DNA of 64,000 nt from Nocardia sp. SYP-A9097 (GTDB lineage Bacteria; Actinomycetota; Actinomycetes; Mycobacteriales; Mycobacteriaceae), in the NCBI RefSeq assembly GCF_009649815.1, contig NZ_WJIC01000031.1, positions 1 through 64,000 on the forward strand, read 5' to 3'. The notes beneath the pieces are model-generated. The model had not been told where the DNA came from, did no database searches, and saw nothing but the letters and a program-made list of their open reading frames with translations. The translations under genes and the position numbers were made by a program. The first letter of the stretch is position 1, and the number at the start of each line of letters is the position of its first letter. This document shows, piece after piece, positions 34,049 through 42,372 of this stretch.

Positions 34049-35983
34049 CTAACTCGCCTGCAAAATCAGTGGTTTGGCCGGTGGCGACGGCGGCACCCGA
34101 TCCCGCTGCAGGGCCCAGGAGGCGAGGCTGTGGAACAGCGGCGCGGCCGATCCACCACCGCTACCGTCGGAGCTGCGCACGGGTGCGTCGAGCATCATGC
34201 CGATCACATAGCGCGGATTGTCGGCCGGAGCCATACCCGCGAAGGTGACCCAGTAGCGGTCGGTCGAATAGCAGCGGCACTTCTGATCGATCTGCTGCGC
34301 GGTACCGGTCTTACCCGCCACCTGATAGCCCTCGATGGCCGCCGGACTACCGGTACCGGACTGGATACCGCGCGGATCCTTCTGCACCACGGCCTGGAAC
34401 ATCTGCCGCAGCGTCTGCGCGGTCTGCGGACTGATCACCTTGACCGGATCCGGCTGCGTCTCCTCGGTACGGGTGCCGTCCGGGGCGATCTTGGCCTTCA
34501 CAATGCGCGGCGGAATCCGCACGCCGTCATTGGCGATGGCCTGGTACATGGCGGTCATCTGCAGCGTCGTCATCGAAAGACCCTGGCCGATGGGGAGATT
34601 GGCGAAGGTGGAGCCGGACCACTGATCGCGCGGCGGCACCACGCCCGCGCTCTCACCGGGCAGGCCGACACCGGTGCGCTGACCCAGCCCGAACTTCTTG
34701 AGCATGTCGAAGTAGCGGTCCTCGCCCACGCGCTGCGCCAGCATGAGCGTGCCCACATTGGAGGACTTACCGAAGATGCCGGTGGTGGTATACGGCGCCA
34801 CCCCGTGCTCCCACGCATCGTGCACGGTGACGCCGCCCAGGCTGATACTGCCCGGAACCTCGTGCACCTCATCGGGATTGGTGAGGCCGTACTCGATGGC
34901 CGCGGCCGCGGTGACGATCTTGTTCACCGAACCGGGCTCGTACACCTCCTGCACCGACGGGTTACCGAGGTCCGATTGCGACCAATACTGCGGTCCCATA
35001 GCGGGATTGAAGGTGTTGTCGTTCGCCATCGCCAGCACCTGACCGGTGTGCGCGTCCAGCACCACCGCGGAGGCGGCCTGCGCGCCGGACATGTCCTTGG
35101 CCTGCTGCACCTGCTGCTGCACGTAGTACTGCAGATCCTGATCCAGGGTCAGTTCGACGCCGTAGCCGTTCACCGCGGGCACCCGATCACGCCAACTGCC
35201 CGGGATCACCGCGCCGTCCGAACCGCGGTCATAGGTCATCGAGCCGTCGGATCCGGCGAGAATCGCGTCCATGGCCGATTCCAGGCCGATCTGCCCGTGC
35301 CCGTCCCAGCCGGTGGCGCCGATCATATTGGCGGCCAATGCCCCACCGGGATATTCGCGCATATCCTGACGGTCGACGCCGACCTCCGGAAACTTCAGCC
35401 CGATATCGGCCGCGACCTGCGAATCCACATTGCGCGCCAGGGAGGCGTACGGATCGTCGCTGCGCATTTTGGCCAGCAGATCCTTCTCCGGCGCGGCAAT
35501 ACCGAGCTTTTCGTGAATGTATTTGGCAATGGCCTGCAGCCGATCATCGGGCTCGGGCGCGGACGGATTCTTCTCGTGCGCGTCCGCAAGCCGCTTACGC
35601 ACCTGGATCGGCTGAAAGCTCAACTGCTTCGCGGCAATGGTGAAGGCGAGCGGATTGCCGTAGCGATCGGTGATCGTCCCGCGCTTGGCGGCATCGGCCA
35701 GCTTCACGGTGCGCTGATCGGCCGCCTGCGCGGAGAGCATGGGCGCGGAAAAGCTTTGGATCCACAGCAATTGGCCCGCGGTCACCAGCAGGGCCAGCAG
35801 CATGAGCACCCGGCCCACCCCGAATCGGAACCGGGTGGCGCCGTCCATACCCGGCGTTGCCCGTGGTCTGGCACTGCGCCCGGGCCCGGAACCCGCACGG
35901 CCGGAGCCGGATCGGCTGCGCGTGGCAGCCGCCCGTCCCCGGCCGGAATCACGGCCACCGCGCATTGCGCGGGATGAACTCAT
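34049..35983 (-). CDS. pbpB: Septal class B penicillin-binding protein (FtsI/PbpB)
   Basis: A 644-residue transpeptidase. A basic Arg/Gly/Ser-rich cytoplasmic tail (1-50) precedes one membrane helix (about 60-80), then the dimerisation domain (KRGTITDRYGNPLAFTI) and a transpeptidase domain. The active Ser lies in EPGSVNKIVTAAA (SxxK, about residue 350), with SSNVG (SxN) and KTGTAQQ (KTG). It crosslinks septal peptidoglycan with FtsW. It overlaps the ftsL stop by four bases. Beta-lactam target. Confidence 0.96.
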   Translation of the reverse strand: MSSSRAMRGGRDSGRGRAAATRSRSGSGRAGSGPGRSARPRATPGMDGATRFRFGVGRVLMLLALLVTAGQLLWIQSFSAPMLSAQAADQRTVKLADAAKRGTITDRYGNPLAFTIAAKQLSFQPIQVRKRLADAHEKNPSAPEPDDRLQAIAKYIHEKLGIAAPEKDLLAKMRSDDPYASLARNVDSQVAADIGLKFPEVGVDRQDMREYPGGALAANMIGATGWDGHGQIGLESAMDAILAGSDGSMTYDRGSDGAVIPGSWRDRVPAVNGYGVELTLDQDLQYYVQQQVQQAKDMSGAQAASAVVLDAHTGQVLAMANDNTFNPAMGPQYWSQSDLGNPSVQEVYEPGSVNKIVTAAAAIEYGLTNPDEVHEVPGSISLGGVTVHDAWEHGVAPYTTTGIFGKSSNVGTLMLAQRVGEDRYFDMLKKFGLGQRTGVGLPGESAGVVPPRDQWSGSTFANLPIGQGLSMTTLQMTAMYQAIANDGVRIPPRIVKAKIAPDGTRTEETQPDPVKVISPQTAQTLRQMFQAVVQKDPRGIQSGTGSPAAIEGYQVAGKTGTAQQIDQKCRCYSTDRYWVTFAGMAPADNPRYVIGMMLDAPVRSSDGSGGGSAAPLFHSLASWALQRDRVPPSPPAKPLILQAS

Positions 35984-36645
35984 CGAGGCGTTCCATTCGG
36001 CGCGGCCTGCAGCGCCGGGGACTGCGGCGCCGGATTCGGCGCCGTAACCGGATTGGGTGCGGTGGTCGGCGGATTCGGTGTCCTGGTCACCGGCACCACC
36101 CGCTCACCCTGCGCCTGCACCTGACGCGGCGGCTGTGCGGACGGCAGCGGCGGAGTCGTGTTCAACGGCAGCGCCGGCGAACCCTGAGCCACCTTCGGCT
36201 CACCGACCACGATCACCTGACCATCCGGAGCCACCACCAGACGGGCCGGATCCTTCGCCGGGATCATGCCCAATTCCGATGCGCGCTGGGCCAATTCGGG
36301 CGCCGAATCGGCAGCCTCCACCTCACGCTGCAGCGCCGCCCGCTGATCCGAGAGCTGCTCATTGGTGCGCCGCGCATCGCCGAGGTGATAGCTGTCCTCG
36401 GTGGCACGGGTGGTGAGCAGCAGCGTCAGCGCCAAACCACACCCCAGCAGCGCGATAATGGTGGCCACGAACGACATTCGGCCACGCGGGGAATCACCGG
36501 CCATACGCCGCAGCGCCGCCGGCAGTTCGGCGCGCTCGCGGCTGCGTCGGCGTGCGTAGGCGCGTTGCGCCGCACCGGATTTCACCTGTTCGGCAGCCTT
36601 CACCCGGCGGGCTACCCGAACCGGCGGCTGCGTCTTGATGGTCAT
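35980..36645 (-). CDS. ftsL: FtsL-like division protein
   Basis: A 221-residue bitopic protein between rsmH and pbpB, the usual place of ftsL. A basic N-terminus is followed by one membrane helix (about residues 60-80), a short coiled coil (TNEQLSDQRAALQREVEAA, about 93-112) and a disordered Pro/Ala/Asn-rich C-terminus (about 145-221), longer than in most bacteria but like the mycobacterial form. It scaffolds FtsQ and the septal synthases. ATG 36645 with GGAGCGGGG upstream is chosen; a TTG at 36747 overlapping rsmH is possible. Sequence conservation in this family is weak, so context carries much of the call. Confidence 0.85.
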   Translation of the reverse strand: MTIKTQPPVRVARRVKAAEQVKSGAAQRAYARRRSRERAELPAALRRMAGDSPRGRMSFVATIIALLGCGLALTLLLTTRATEDSYHLGDARRTNEQLSDQRAALQREVEAADSAPELAQRASELGMIPAKDPARLVVAPDGQVIVVGEPKVAQGSPALPLNTTPPLPSAQPPRQVQAQGERVVPVTRTPNPPTTAPNPVTAPNPAPQSPALQAAPNGTPR

Positions 36646-36736
36646 TGGGCGGCCCCGCTCCACGCCGGGCGAGCGTGCCACCTCCGAGTCCGATACGCCT
36701 TGACAGGGCCCACTCGCCGATTTCGCGCCCGACCAT

Positions 36737-37717
36737 TCATTGCGCAACCTCCCCTGCGATCCGCTCCGCCGCCCGCATGCGCACCGGAGCCGCCCGCGGA
36801 TTGTCTTCGATCTCCTGCTCGGTGGCCTTCTCCGCGCCCCGGGTCAGAATCTTGAATTCCGGTCCCATACCGGGCAATTCGACCGGCAGATCGAGTGGAG
36901 TACGCGAGGCCGACCGCTTGGCCAGCTCATGCTTCACCACCCGATCCTCGAGGGACTGGTAGCTCATGAATACGATCCGGCCGCCGGGCGCGAGCGCGTC
37001 CAGCGCGGCCGGAACCGCGGCTTCGAGGGATTCCAACTCCCGATTCACCTCGACCCGCAGCGCCTGGAAGGTGCGCTTGGCCGGATGCCCGCCGGTACGA
37101 CGAGCCGCGGCCGGAATGGTGGCGTACAACACCTCCACCAATTGCGCACTGGTGACGAACGGGGCTTTCTGCCTGCGGCGCAACACTTCCGAGGCGATCT
37201 TGCCCGCGAAGCGTTCCTCACCGTAGACCTTCAGCACCCGGGCCAGATCACCGTGACTGTAGGTATTGAGCACATCGGCCGCGGTCGGGCCGGTGCTGGG
37301 ATCCATCCGCATATCCAGCGGAGCGTCGATGGAGTACGCGAAGCCGCGCTCGGCCTCGTCCAACTGCATGGAGGAGACGCCCAGATCCATCAGAATGGCC
37401 TGCACCGAACCGGTACGCGGCAACCCGGCCTCTTCGAGGGCGTCGGCGATACCGTCATACCTGGTGTGCACCAGGGTGATTCGATCCTCGTAGGGGCGCA
37501 GGCGCTCCCCCGCCAGCTTCAGCGCTTCGGTATCGCGATCCAGCCCGACGAGCCGGATATTGGGATACGTACGCAGGAAGTGTTCGGCATGACCACCGAG
37601 ACCGAGCGTGCAGTCCACATAGACGGCATCGTCGAAACCCAAAGCGGGACCGAGGATTTCGTCTGCGCGATCGAGGAGAACCGGCACATGGCGGGGACCG
37701 TCACTGCCTGGGTGCAC
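36737..37717 (-). CDS. rsmH: 16S rRNA (cytosine-1402-N4) methyltransferase
   Basis: A 326-residue SAM-dependent methyltransferase acting on C1402 of 16S rRNA. It begins near HVPVLLDRADEILG, with the SAM loop VDCTLGLGGHAEHFL (about residue 35), ILMDLGVSSMQLDEAERGFAY (about 110-130), and RTFQALRVEVNRELESLE. GTG 37717 is chosen because GGGAGG lies six bases upstream; a GTG at 37786 would add 23 residues without a ribosome site. It follows mraZ by 194 bp. Confidence 0.95.
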   Translation of the reverse strand: MHPGSDGPRHVPVLLDRADEILGPALGFDDAVYVDCTLGLGGHAEHFLRTYPNIRLVGLDRDTEALKLAGERLRPYEDRITLVHTRYDGIADALEEAGLPRTGSVQAILMDLGVSSMQLDEAERGFAYSIDAPLDMRMDPSTGPTAADVLNTYSHGDLARVLKVYGEERFAGKIASEVLRRRQKAPFVTSAQLVEVLYATIPAAARRTGGHPAKRTFQALRVEVNRELESLEAAVPAALDALAPGGRIVFMSYQSLEDRVVKHELAKRSASRTPLDLPVELPGMGPEFKILTRGAEKATEQEIEDNPRAAPVRMRAAERIAGEVAQ

Positions 37718-37911
37718 CTTCGACCTCCCGGACCTCACATTTCGTCGCACGACCCCATGACAGGTCGCTTGCGATTCGGACTGCACTGAAGGATTTCAGT
37801 GTCGGTGGCCAATGCCCCAGGGTCTCTGACCGAAGCGCGGCACCTGGCGTTGGGGAAGTACGTCAGGGTCCGCGTCGGGCAGAGGCCGCAGGGCACTCGC
37901 CTCGCTGTGGG

Positions 37912-38343
37912 CTAGAAGATTCCGCCCAGCGACTCATCTCTGGCCTGCGAGTAATCCTCCTCATGCTCGGCGAGGTAGCTTTCCCACGCCGTCTTGTCCC
38001 ATATTTCGAGGAAGTCGACCGAGCCGATCACCACGCAATCCTTCGAGAGATTCGCGTAGCGGCGGTGCTCAGCCGACAACATGATGCGTCCCTGTGCATC
38101 CGGACGCTGTTCATCCGAGGAGGCAGCCAGGTTTCGGACGAATGCGCGAGCCTGCGGATTGCTTCGAGACGCGGCCGCGGCCCGCCGCGCAAGCGCGGTG
38201 AACTCGTCCTTCGGATATACGGCAAGGCTGTGGTCTTGACCCTTCGTGACCATCAACCCTCCCGCCAGCTCGTCCCGAAACTTCGCAGGCAACGTGAGTC
38301 GCCCCTTGTCGTCCAGTCGAGGGGTATAGGTACCGAGGAACAA
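37912..38343 (-). CDS. mraZ: Transcriptional regulator MraZ
   Basis: A 143-residue AbrB-like double-SpoVT domain protein. The first half is MFLGTYTPRLDDKGRLTLPA and RDELAGGLMVTKG; the second repeat is DAQGRIMLSAEHRRYANLSK with VVIGSVDFLEIWDK. MraZ binds repeated TGGG boxes upstream of its own gene and represses the division cluster. The start is TTG 38343 with AGGAGG nine bases upstream. Matching boxes lie at 38401-38430. Confidence 0.97.
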   Translation of the reverse strand: MFLGTYTPRLDDKGRLTLPAKFRDELAGGLMVTKGQDHSLAVYPKDEFTALARRAAAASRSNPQARAFVRNLAASSDEQRPDAQGRIMLSAEHRRYANLSKDCVVIGSVDFLEIWDKTAWESYLAEHEEDYSQARDESLGGIF

Positions 38344-38400
38344 GTCCCGACACCTCCTACCGGATCACCCTCTCGACTGTTCGGCCTCCTGTAGTGCGCG

Positions 38401-38430
38401 CTCCACATTACCCCACTTTCCCCCACTTTC
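38401..38430 (-). promoter_or_regulatory. MraZ-binding direct repeats
   Basis: Reading the minus strand from 38430 down, GAAAGTGGGG (38430-38421), GAAAGTGGGG (38420-38411) and TAATGTGGAG (38410-38401) form three GTGGG-type boxes at exact 10-bp spacing, 58 bp upstream of mraZ. This is the known MraZ operator layout; a promoter must overlap it. Confidence 0.85.
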
Positions 38431-38683
38431 AATCGAAAGCGGCGGTGATCTCGGTCCCCGCTTGGCGAACTTTGCAGGTCACACCAGCTATCACACAGGT
38501 GGGGAACTTTCCCCGCAGTTCCCCCGACACGCGCGGCACGCGGCGGACCACACCCGACAACAATCAGCAAACACGCAGATAGCGCGCATTTCCGACGCGG
38601 GTGGGTGAGGGTGGGGGAACCCCGTGGGGAGAGGTGGGGAATGCCATGTGCGGCTCGACACGCCGCCGGAAACCCACGAGAAA

Positions 38684-38724
38684 CGCCGTGGCACCACACC
38701 CCAAATCGGTGTGGCGCCACGGCG
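38684..38724 (-). terminator. Strong hairpin between the DUF3040 gene and mraZ
   Basis: A 17-bp stem (38684-38700, starts CGCCGTGGC; 38708-38724, ends GCCACGGCG) with one mismatch and a seven-base loop. It lies downstream of the DUF3040 stop at 38781 and probably insulates the division cluster from upstream transcription. Confidence 0.75.
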
Positions 38725-38780
38725 TGTCGCGCTTGCTTCAGTTAGCCGAGCAGCCGCCCCTATGACTAGGAGCGGACCGT

Positions 38781-39206
38781 TCAGTTGTCCTGTTCGAACC
38801 GGCGGCGGAACCGGTCTTCCATACGAGATGAGAACCCGCCGGCCTTCTTCGGCCGACCCTGGCCGCCGCCAGGACCGCTACCCGACGAGGGATGACCGTC
38901 ACTGCCGCGGCCACCCTGGGACTTCATCCCAGGGCCACCGGTCAGCAACAGCACTCCCGCGCCGAACATGACGATGAATCCGATCAAACTGATGATCGGG
39001 AAGTCGCCCAGCTTCACGGGCGCGGCGATGCCTGCCACGAGCAGGAACAGACCGAGGACGAACAGAGCCGCCGACTGCAGTCTGCGCCGGCCGGTGGCGG
39101 AACGTAACCGTCCACCCCGAACCGTCGAGGCGAACTTGGGGTCCTCAGCATAGAGCGCGCTCTCGATTTGTTCGAGCATGCGCTGCTCGTGCTCGGAGAG
39201 TGGCAC
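38781..39206 (-). CDS. DUF3040 membrane protein
   Basis: A 141-residue protein. The cytoplasmic N-terminus MPLSEHEQRMLEQIESALYAEDPKFA is the DUF3040 signature, followed by two membrane helices (about 44-62 and 70-90) and a Gly/Ser-rich basic tail. Genes of this family lie just upstream of mraZ in mycobacteria (Rv2169c position). The function is unknown; division-related roles are only inferred from place. GGGGGAGGTACC precedes the start. Confidence 0.9.
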   Translation of the reverse strand: MPLSEHEQRMLEQIESALYAEDPKFASTVRGGRLRSATGRRRLQSAALFVLGLFLLVAGIAAPVKLGDFPIISLIGFIVMFGAGVLLLTGGPGMKSQGGRGSDGHPSSGSGPGGGQGRPKKAGGFSSRMEDRFRRRFEQDN

Positions 39207-39252
39207 GGTACCTCCCCCGGCACTAGATGGTGGCGGTCGCCTCCGGGTAAGC

Positions 39253-39283
39253 GACAGATAGCCGACGTTGGCGGCTGTCTGTC
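39253..39283 (-). terminator. Hairpin between the HEPN and DUF3040 genes
   Basis: The sequence GACAGATAGCCGAC (39253-39266) pairs with GGCGGCTGTCTGTC (39270-39283) at 12 of 14 positions around a three-base loop, downstream of the gene ending at 39332. Confidence 0.5.
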
Positions 39284-39331
39284 ACCAATAATACGAGTTC
39301 GATCAGGTACCTACCACCTACTCGCCGATAG

Positions 39332-39772
39332 TCATGCCAGCATTCCGGCAACCCAGCCCGTACTGGGACGCAATCGTGACGCCGCTGCCAGCAGATCTTC
39401 GATGTCGTGAAGGAATGCGCCTACCCGCGAAGAGAACTCATCGGCGCGCCGATCATCGATCGGACGGGGCAAACCGGCCTCCAGCGCGGCCCGGGTCTCG
39501 GACTGGGCGCTGAAGTAATCCGCCCACATCACGAATTCCGGTGCGGCAGTCTGCATCATGACCCAGGCATTGCGGGAACGCGCCCGGGGTGCGCGGTCCG
39601 CGCCCGTGAGAGCCAGCACCGCGCCCGCCCCGCGCAGCGCCGCCAGGTAGGCCGTGCGGAAGCGCTCCGCCGGGTCCTGCTCCCCCGCCGCCTGGATCAA
39701 CAGGCCGTCGGCGCGTCTTAGTAGTTCGCCCGCGCGCCCTGGATGGGCCGGACGTGCATTTCCACCGGACAT
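39332..39772 (-). CDS. SAV_6107-type HEPN-domain protein
   Basis: A 146-residue all-helical protein. It contains LLRRADGLLIQAAGEQDPAERFRTAYLAALRGAGAVLAL, the helical core of the SAV_6107 HEPN family, and further on NAWVMMQTAAPEF and LHDIEDLLAAAS. HEPN proteins often bind or cut RNA, but no RxxxxH motif is evident, so this may be non-catalytic. ATG 39772 has GGGAGG upstream. It lies divergent from the GNAT gene, the same pairing as in mycobacteria near Rv2169c-Rv2170. Length quoted excludes the stop. Confidence 0.75.
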   Translation of the reverse strand: MSGGNARPAHPGRAGELLRRADGLLIQAAGEQDPAERFRTAYLAALRGAGAVLALTGADRAPRARSRNAWVMMQTAAPEFVMWADYFSAQSETRAALEAGLPRPIDDRRADEFSSRVGAFLHDIEDLLAAASRLRPSTGWVAGMLA

Positions 39773-39869
39773 CGGGTACCTCCCCACTCGCATACCCCGA
39801 TTAACCGGGACCCCCTCAGGGCGAGAACGGCCTCCAGAAAGATCGAACAGGTATTCGAAGGTTTCAATT

Positions 39870-39880
39870 GAGTCTGACTC
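39870..39880. promoter_or_regulatory. Small palindrome between HEPN and GNAT genes
   Basis: GAGTCTGACTC is a perfect 11-bp inverted repeat in the 217-bp divergent gap, next to CAATTG in a locally AT-rich stretch. It could be an operator, but symmetry and place are the only evidence. Confidence 0.3.
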
Positions 39881-39989
39881 TAAAGACACCCACCGACAAG
39901 TTCCGGCGCTCGACCACGCGGCAACACCGGTCGAGAACGGCGCTATCGTCGGACCAACCGTCCGCGCCAACGAGAGCTGCGCCTGCCCG

Positions 39990-40601
39990 ATGACCGCCGT
40001 CACCCCGAACACCACGCCCGCGCCCGTCGTCGTCGACCTGTCGGCAGCGACCATGCGCGCCCGGCTGCACGACGCCCTCTCGGTGTATGTCGCGGCCATG
40101 GACTACCCGCGCGGCACCGAACACCAGCGCGCGCCCATGTGGACCGAGCACACCACCCGGCCCGGCTGGCAAGCCGTCGCCGCGGTGCTACCCGACGACG
40201 ACGGCCGCCTGGACCTGCGCACCGCACCCATCGTGGCCATCGCGTATGGGTACCGCGGCGCGCCGCATCAGTGGTGGCATCAGCAGGTGTACAGCGGTAT
40301 GCGGCGCACCGGATGGCCGGAACACGCTGCGCGCGAACTACTCTCGGACTACTTCGAGCTGACCGAACTGCATGTGCACCCGGCCGCGCAGGGGCGCGGT
40401 ATCGGAGAGATATTGCTCACCCGGCTGCTGCAGAACCGGCCCGAGGGCATGGTGCTGCTGTCCACGCCCGAGGTGGACGCCGAGGCCAACCGTGCCTGGA
40501 AGCTGTACCGGCGACAGGGATTCGGTGATGTCGTAAGACATTTCATCTTCTCCGGGGATACCCGCAAATTCGCGGTGCTGGGGCGGCGGCTGCCGCTGTG
40601 A
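39990..40601 (+). CDS. GNAT-family N-acetyltransferase
   Basis: A 203-residue acetyltransferase. The acetyl-CoA loop is HVHPAAQGRGIGEILLTRLL (about residues 129-148), followed by the RAWKLYRRQGF motif (about 172) typical of the C-terminal strands. A tryptophan-rich segment (HQWWHQQVYSG) precedes it. It corresponds in position to Rv2170. Its substrate is unknown. ATG 39990 is chosen because the longer frame runs into the opposite gene's promoter. It precedes the carotenoid-type operon. Confidence 0.9.
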   Translation: MTAVTPNTTPAPVVVDLSAATMRARLHDALSVYVAAMDYPRGTEHQRAPMWTEHTTRPGWQAVAAVLPDDDGRLDLRTAPIVAIAYGYRGAPHQWWHQQVYSGMRRTGWPEHAARELLSDYFELTELHVHPAAQGRGIGEILLTRLLQNRPEGMVLLSTPEVDAEANRAWKLYRRQGFGDVVRHFIFSGDTRKFAVLGRRLPL

Positions 40602-40693
40602 GGGCCACGCCGGGAGTGCTGTCGCGCGACCGCTCGGCCGGACCGGCGGGGCAGCGGCGCGAATCGGCCGAAACCCGCTGGTGCACAGCCGGT

Positions 40694-40726
40694 GTGGATC
40701 CCGGCCACAAGCATGCCGGGATGACG
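40694..40726. repeat. Single-arm copy of the murG palindromic repeat
   Basis: The sequence begins GTGGATCCCGGCC and ends GCCGGGATGACG, matching the right arm of the murG insertion (26311-26343) except for a few middle bases, and keeps the ATCCCGGC/GCCGGGAT hairpin. It lies between the GNAT and oxidoreductase genes. Confidence 0.85.
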
Positions 40727-40803
40727 GGGGACGACCTCGCATGGATGGGTTCGGCCGTAGGGGCGCGGCCGGCAGTGGAGATGTACGGGAACGAGGTCCG
40801 GCG

Positions 40804-42372
40804 GTGAGCGTGCTGATCATCGGGTCGGGGCACAATGCGCTGGTCGCTGCTTGTTATCTGGCGCGGGACGGGCATGCGGTCGAGGTGCTGGAGCGCGATA
40901 CCGTACTGGGCGGGGCGGTTTCGACGGTGGAGCGGTTTCCGGGGCATCAGGTGGATCGCGGGTCGTCGGCGCACATCATGATCCGGCATACCGGGATCAT
41001 CGAGGAGCTCGAGCTGGAGAAGTTCGGGCTGCGGTATATCGACTGCGACCCTTGGGCTTTCGCGCCCGCGCCGCCCGGGACCGACCTGGCGCCGATCGTG
41101 TTCCATCGCGATGTGGAGGCCACCTGCGCATCCATCGCCGCCGCCTGCGGGGCACGCGATGCCGACGCGTATCGAAGATTCGTGCGAGTGTGGGGGCCGC
41201 GGACGGCTCGGGTCATGCGGTCGTTCTCCGGGACGCCTACTCCGGGGCGATTATTGAAGTCGTTCTGGGGGCTTGACGCCAAGGGGGGTGGAAGTGCGCT
41301 TTCGCGGGAGTTCCTGCAGAGCGGAGATGCGCTGCTGGACAGTTATTTCGACAGCGAGCGACTGAAAGCGGCGCTGGCATGGTGGGGCGCGCAGTCCGGA
41401 CCACCCATGTCCGAGCCCGGGTCCGCGCCCATGGTCGGGTTCGCGGCGCTCATGCATACGCTGCCGCCGGGGCGGGCAGTCGGCGGTAGTGGGGCGCTCA
41501 CCTCGGCACTGGTGGCGCGATTGCGTGCCGATGGTGGCGCGATCAGCCCGGGGGACGCCGCGATTTCGCTCACACGGGCCGGGAAGGGCTGGCGGGTCGA
41601 GACCGCGAACGGGCGAAAACTGTACGCGGACACCGTTATCGCGGGCTCACACATCCTCACCACGCTGAACCTGCTGGAACAGGGTGGATTCGACGCGGAC
41701 ACCCTCGAAGACTGGCGGCGCCGGATTCGCGTCGGACCGGGCATCGGGATGGTCGTGCGCGCCGCCGCCACCGCGCTACCCGAGTACCCGGGCGCGAAAA
41801 CCGGTGAATCGGCCCACGGGCTACAACTTCTCGTGACGGATCGCCGCCATCTGCGGCGCGCGCACGGTGCCGCGCTCGCGGGCGATCTCCCGCCGCGCCC
41901 CTGCGTACTCGCCATGAGCTTCAGCGCCCTCGACCCGACCATCGCCCCGCCCGGCGAACATCAACTTTCGCTCTGGGCGCAATGGCATCCCTACGAACTG
42001 GCCGACGGCAGCTCCTGGAGCGACCACGCCGACCGCGAAGGCGACCGCATCATCGCCGAAGTCGACGCGCACGCACCGGGTTTCGCCGCCACCGTCCGCG
42101 ACCGCTTCGTCCAGACCCCCGTCGACCTGGAGCGCGAAATGGGCCTGCTCGGCGGCAATGTCATGCACGTCGAAATGTCCTTGGACCAGATGTTCATGTG
42201 GCGACCGCTCCCCGAACTCTCGCAGCACCGTGTACCCGGCGCGCCCGGGCTCTACCTCACCGGCGCGTCCACGCACCCGGGCGGCGGCGTCTCCGGGGCC
42301 AGTGGCCGCAGCGTCGCGCGCATAGTGCACCGCGATCTCCGCCCCTCCCGGCTCCGGCTACCTCGGCGATGA
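40804..42372 (+). CDS. FAD-dependent phytoene-desaturase-family oxidoreductase
   Basis: A 522-residue flavoprotein. The dinucleotide fold opens the protein: VSVLIIGSGHNALVAACYLA (residues 1-20), then VEVLERDTVLGGAVST. The C-terminal LYLTGASTHPGGGVSGASGR is the family's FAD-contact motif. It is of the CrtI/CrtN/PYROXD2-like group but is more divergent than the CrtI at 48627. The neighbours cruF and the glycosyltransferase argue for a late carotenoid step such as C-3',4' desaturation or oxidation; this is inference. GTG 40804 is chosen; upstream frame codes for repeat sequence. Its stop overlaps cruF by four bases. Confidence 0.8.
   Translation: MSVLIIGSGHNALVAACYLARDGHAVEVLERDTVLGGAVSTVERFPGHQVDRGSSAHIMIRHTGIIEELELEKFGLRYIDCDPWAFAPAPPGTDLAPIVFHRDVEATCASIAAACGARDADAYRRFVRVWGPRTARVMRSFSGTPTPGRLLKSFWGLDAKGGGSALSREFLQSGDALLDSYFDSERLKAALAWWGAQSGPPMSEPGSAPMVGFAALMHTLPPGRAVGGSGALTSALVARLRADGGAISPGDAAISLTRAGKGWRVETANGRKLYADTVIAGSHILTTLNLLEQGGFDADTLEDWRRRIRVGPGIGMVVRAAATALPEYPGAKTGESAHGLQLLVTDRRHLRRAHGAALAGDLPPRPCVLAMSFSALDPTIAPPGEHQLSLWAQWHPYELADGSSWSDHADREGDRIIAEVDAHAPGFAATVRDRFVQTPVDLEREMGLLGGNVMHVEMSLDQMFMWRPLPELSQHRVPGAPGLYLTGASTHPGGGVSGASGRSVARIVHRDLRPSRLRLPRR

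Larger units (their letters stand above)
38344..38780. other. Intergenic region upstream of mraZ
   Basis: A 437-bp gap. It contains the mraZ leader and three MraZ boxes (38401-38430), a second G-rich cluster of GTGGG motifs on the plus strand (38600-38641), and a strong hairpin at 38684-38724. No gene is supported; open frames here lack ribosome sites. Confidence 0.6.

Noticed and set aside
40543..41106. Minus-strand frame containing a PVIPACLWPGSTPA segment
   Set aside because: It arises from the palindromic repeat and the antisense of the oxidoreductase; used only as evidence of repeat similarity.
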